From Chloroflexota bacterium (GTDB taxonomy: Bacteria > Chloroflexota > Anaerolineae > Anaerolineales > Villigracilaceae), in NCBI GenBank assembly GCA_016191845.1, contig JACPVF010000007.1, forward strand, positions 186,001-250,000: a DNA stretch of 64,000 nt, written 5' to 3'. Position numbers and translations under genes: made by a program. Positions 62,402-64,000 of the stretch are shown here, piece by piece (the stretch's first letter is position 1; the number at the start of each line of letters is the position of its first letter). The notes under the pieces are model-generated. The model ran no database searches and had not been told where the DNA came from. It saw nothing but the letters and a program-made list of their open reading frames with translations.

Positions 62402-64000
62402 ATGTTCAAGAATTTTTTTCGTCTGATCTCAGTTGTTTTTGTGATTGTACTTGTGGCCAGTTGCAGCCCGCTGACGCCTGCCGCGCCTCTGGCTTTGCAA
62501 AGCCTGCAAACTTCTACTGCAACGCCGTTGCCGTCGCTGACACCGACGGTAGCTTTCTATGATAATTTCTCCCATTCTTATGTCCCATCTGCAACGCCGA
62601 CTTTTATTCCCCTGGGGAACATCTCTCCTGACCTGGAAATCATCTCTCCTGAAAATATTGGGCGGCTGGAATTGATTAATCGCTGGGGAAAAGGTAAATT
62701 ACTTGAGTCTAAAGTATCCCCTGACAATACCATTGTTGCAACTGCCACCACTACAGGCGTCTACTTATATGATGCTCAAGATTTAAAGCAAATTGGCTAT
62801 CTTGGTGTAAATCCGACTGATAGGCAGTTTATGAAAATTGGTTTTAGCCCAGACAGTAAAGTTTTAGCTGTAGCAGGTGCTGAAGTGAGTATTTGGGATG
62901 TCGCCTCGCAGAGAAAATCGGGAATCATTCCAATTGAAAAAATTATGCATCAGCCATGGAGCATAGAATTCACTCCAGATGGCAAACATATTGCGATAGA
63001 AGAAATAACTTACTTTTGTGGAGGAGGCGGTATCTTTGCTTTATACACCATTGAAGGTTATAAGGTTTTTGATGCAGCTGAATGCGGACCTAACGAAGGC
63101 GGAATGGATGGCTATTCTCGCATCGTTGATGGCAAATGGTTTTATTTTTTCACTAATCCTAGGTATTTGGATTCAAAAGCCTTTCCTAACGAAGTAATAA
63201 AAGTTGACCTGATCACAGACAAGATTGTTGATGTAATTCGCAACGACGTCTTGCGAGAATTTTATGACATCAGTCCTGACGGGAAACTAGCGGCCTACTC
63301 AATAGGAACAAAAACTGAAGAAAATAATAGTTACACAATGTCGTTTAAAACAGAAATTGTTGATACAGAAACAGGACAAGTCAAGGGTGACAAAATTACA
63401 TGGCAATCACCCACAAATAATCAACAGTTTCAAACATGGCCTAATTCTTCAAACGATATTGTCAGGAATGACAAATTGGTTTTTGCAAACATAGATTCTG
63501 GTTCGAGGGGATACTATTTTGACAAAAACGGAAATAAACTAATCTTTCCAACGTTTGGTTCAATTTCCGTTTTGGATGTAAGAACAGGCGAATTTGACTA
63601 CTCCATCTCATCAGCCAGCATTGAGGACAGATTTGGTTATATAGGTTTAAATCTAGACGGTTCACGCATGGTTCTAGGCTGGCAGAAAATCGAGCCAGGT
63701 GGCTTTTATATTGATAATTCAAGATTTGTTGGATACACACTGAAAATGGTGGATACCATGACAGGCGAAATAATATGGAGTCATGATCCCAACGGATCAC
63801 GCCTAGAACAGATTCTGCCAGGCGCCGACTCGTCAACAATGTTGGTTGAAGATAATCTTGGGTTGCATGTGTGGAATCTAAAAAGTGGTGCAGAAGAGCG
63901 TTCCATTGCCAATGCGGGCGCCGTTTACCAATCCCCTGATGGGCAGCAATATATTTTTGTTGCAAATAATATAGTTCATTTTTGGGATGTAAAAAACTGG
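62402..64000 (+). CDS. beta-propeller-like lipoprotein (cut by the right edge)
   Basis: The frame runs open for 533 residues to the window edge. It has a lipoprotein signal with lipobox VASC (Cys about residue 21), a Thr/Pro-rich linker, and then repeated WD/propeller-type units: FSPDSKVLAVAG...VSIWDV, FTPDGKHIAIEE, ISPDGKLAAYS, and LHVWNL. The composition is more AT-rich than most of the window. Probably an outer-surface sensor or binding protein; function unknown. Confidence 0.8.
   Translation, partial: MFKNFFRLISVVFVIVLVASCSPLTPAAPLALQSLQTSTATPLPSLTPTVAFYDNFSHSYVPSATPTFIPLGNISPDLEIISPENIGRLELINRWGKGKLLESKVSPDNTIVATATTTGVYLYDAQDLKQIGYLGVNPTDRQFMKIGFSPDSKVLAVAGAEVSIWDVASQRKSGIIPIEKIMHQPWSIEFTPDGKHIAIEEITYFCGGGGIFALYTIEGYKVFDAAECGPNEGGMDGYSRIVDGKWFYFFTNPRYLDSKAFPNEVIKVDLITDKIVDVIRNDVLREFYDISPDGKLAAYSIGTKTEENNSYTMSFKTEIVDTETGQVKGDKITWQSPTNNQQFQTWPNSSNDIVRNDKLVFANIDSGSRGYYFDKNGNKLIFPTFGSISVLDVRTGEFDYSISSASIEDRFGYIGLNLDGSRMVLGWQKIEPGGFYIDNSRFVGYTLKMVDTMTGEIIWSHDPNGSRLEQILPGADSSTMLVEDNLGLHVWNLKSGAEERSIANAGAVYQSPDGQQYIFVANNIVHFWDVKNW

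Noticed and set aside
62241-62426. 61-residue open frame ahead of the last lipoprotein gene
   Set aside because: It overlaps the ribosome site and start of the real gene in another frame and has no recognisable feature.

Overview
The window is a 64 kb stretch of bacterial chromosome, mostly GC-rich (about 60% by eye) and densely coded. Nothing in it names the organism. Several traits suggest the Anaerolineae (Chloroflexota), and this is an inference: Thr/Pro-rich linkers behind lone transmembrane helices, several tandem L,D-transpeptidases, a soluble Ser/Thr kinase with a PQQ-type propeller, and tandem small proteins with a conserved DDSSE/GGTR(x)SERK signature. There is one tRNA gene (Pro, UGG). 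No rRNA, CRISPR array, transposase or integrase was seen.

Layout. 1-2806: TPR membrane protein (cut by the left edge), AmmeMemoRadiSam protein A, flavin reductase. 2969-9072: an envelope cluster with one amidase and four L,D-transpeptidases, followed by a LURP-one-like protein and a small partner. 9236-17163: NrtR-like regulator, YqhA, MFS transporter, small stress or repair genes including an AlkD-type glycosylase, and a pair of related membrane proteins. 17488-21265: AT-rich Hachiman antiphage system (HamA nuclease, HamB helicase). 21391-27197: HerA ATPase, GT87 glycosyltransferase, HAS-barrel-like protein and NurA nuclease, all on the minus strand. 27322-38124: SIMPL lipoprotein, dehydrogenase, YitT, lysoplasmalogenase, Era, DMT transporter, NDH-2 with Rex-like operators, M50 protease, MBL hydrolase and GalE. 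38236-44253: esterase lipoprotein, tRNA-Pro, NERD-like protein, GT2, RNase HII, DapA-family lyase, ParB-fold protein and phosphoesterase.

44293-51218 is a signalling region. A CBS-GAF protein is divergent from a run made of kinase-propeller, PP2C phosphatase, J-domain/VWA fusion, zinc-ribbon FHA protein, a small protein and an OmpR-type response regulator. The kinase appears to start at CTG. 51329-53797: Hsp20, NarL-type regulator, HAD hydrolase and a C39-like cysteine peptidase. 53983-55559: an exactly 21-bp-phased repeat array ahead of three small related proteins. 55767-59639: a second AT-rich island holding one large nuclease-NACHT STAND protein, probably antiphage. 59745-64000: intracellular alpha-amylase, a Glu-rich acidic protein and a beta-propeller-like lipoprotein cut by the right edge.

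Two defence loci with foreign base composition sit in a conserved GC-rich background. The 9879, 15992, 23462 and 38154 repeats share ATGTCRTTGCGAG-type inverted ends and form one short interspersed repeat family. All function calls come from reading motifs; no database search was run.
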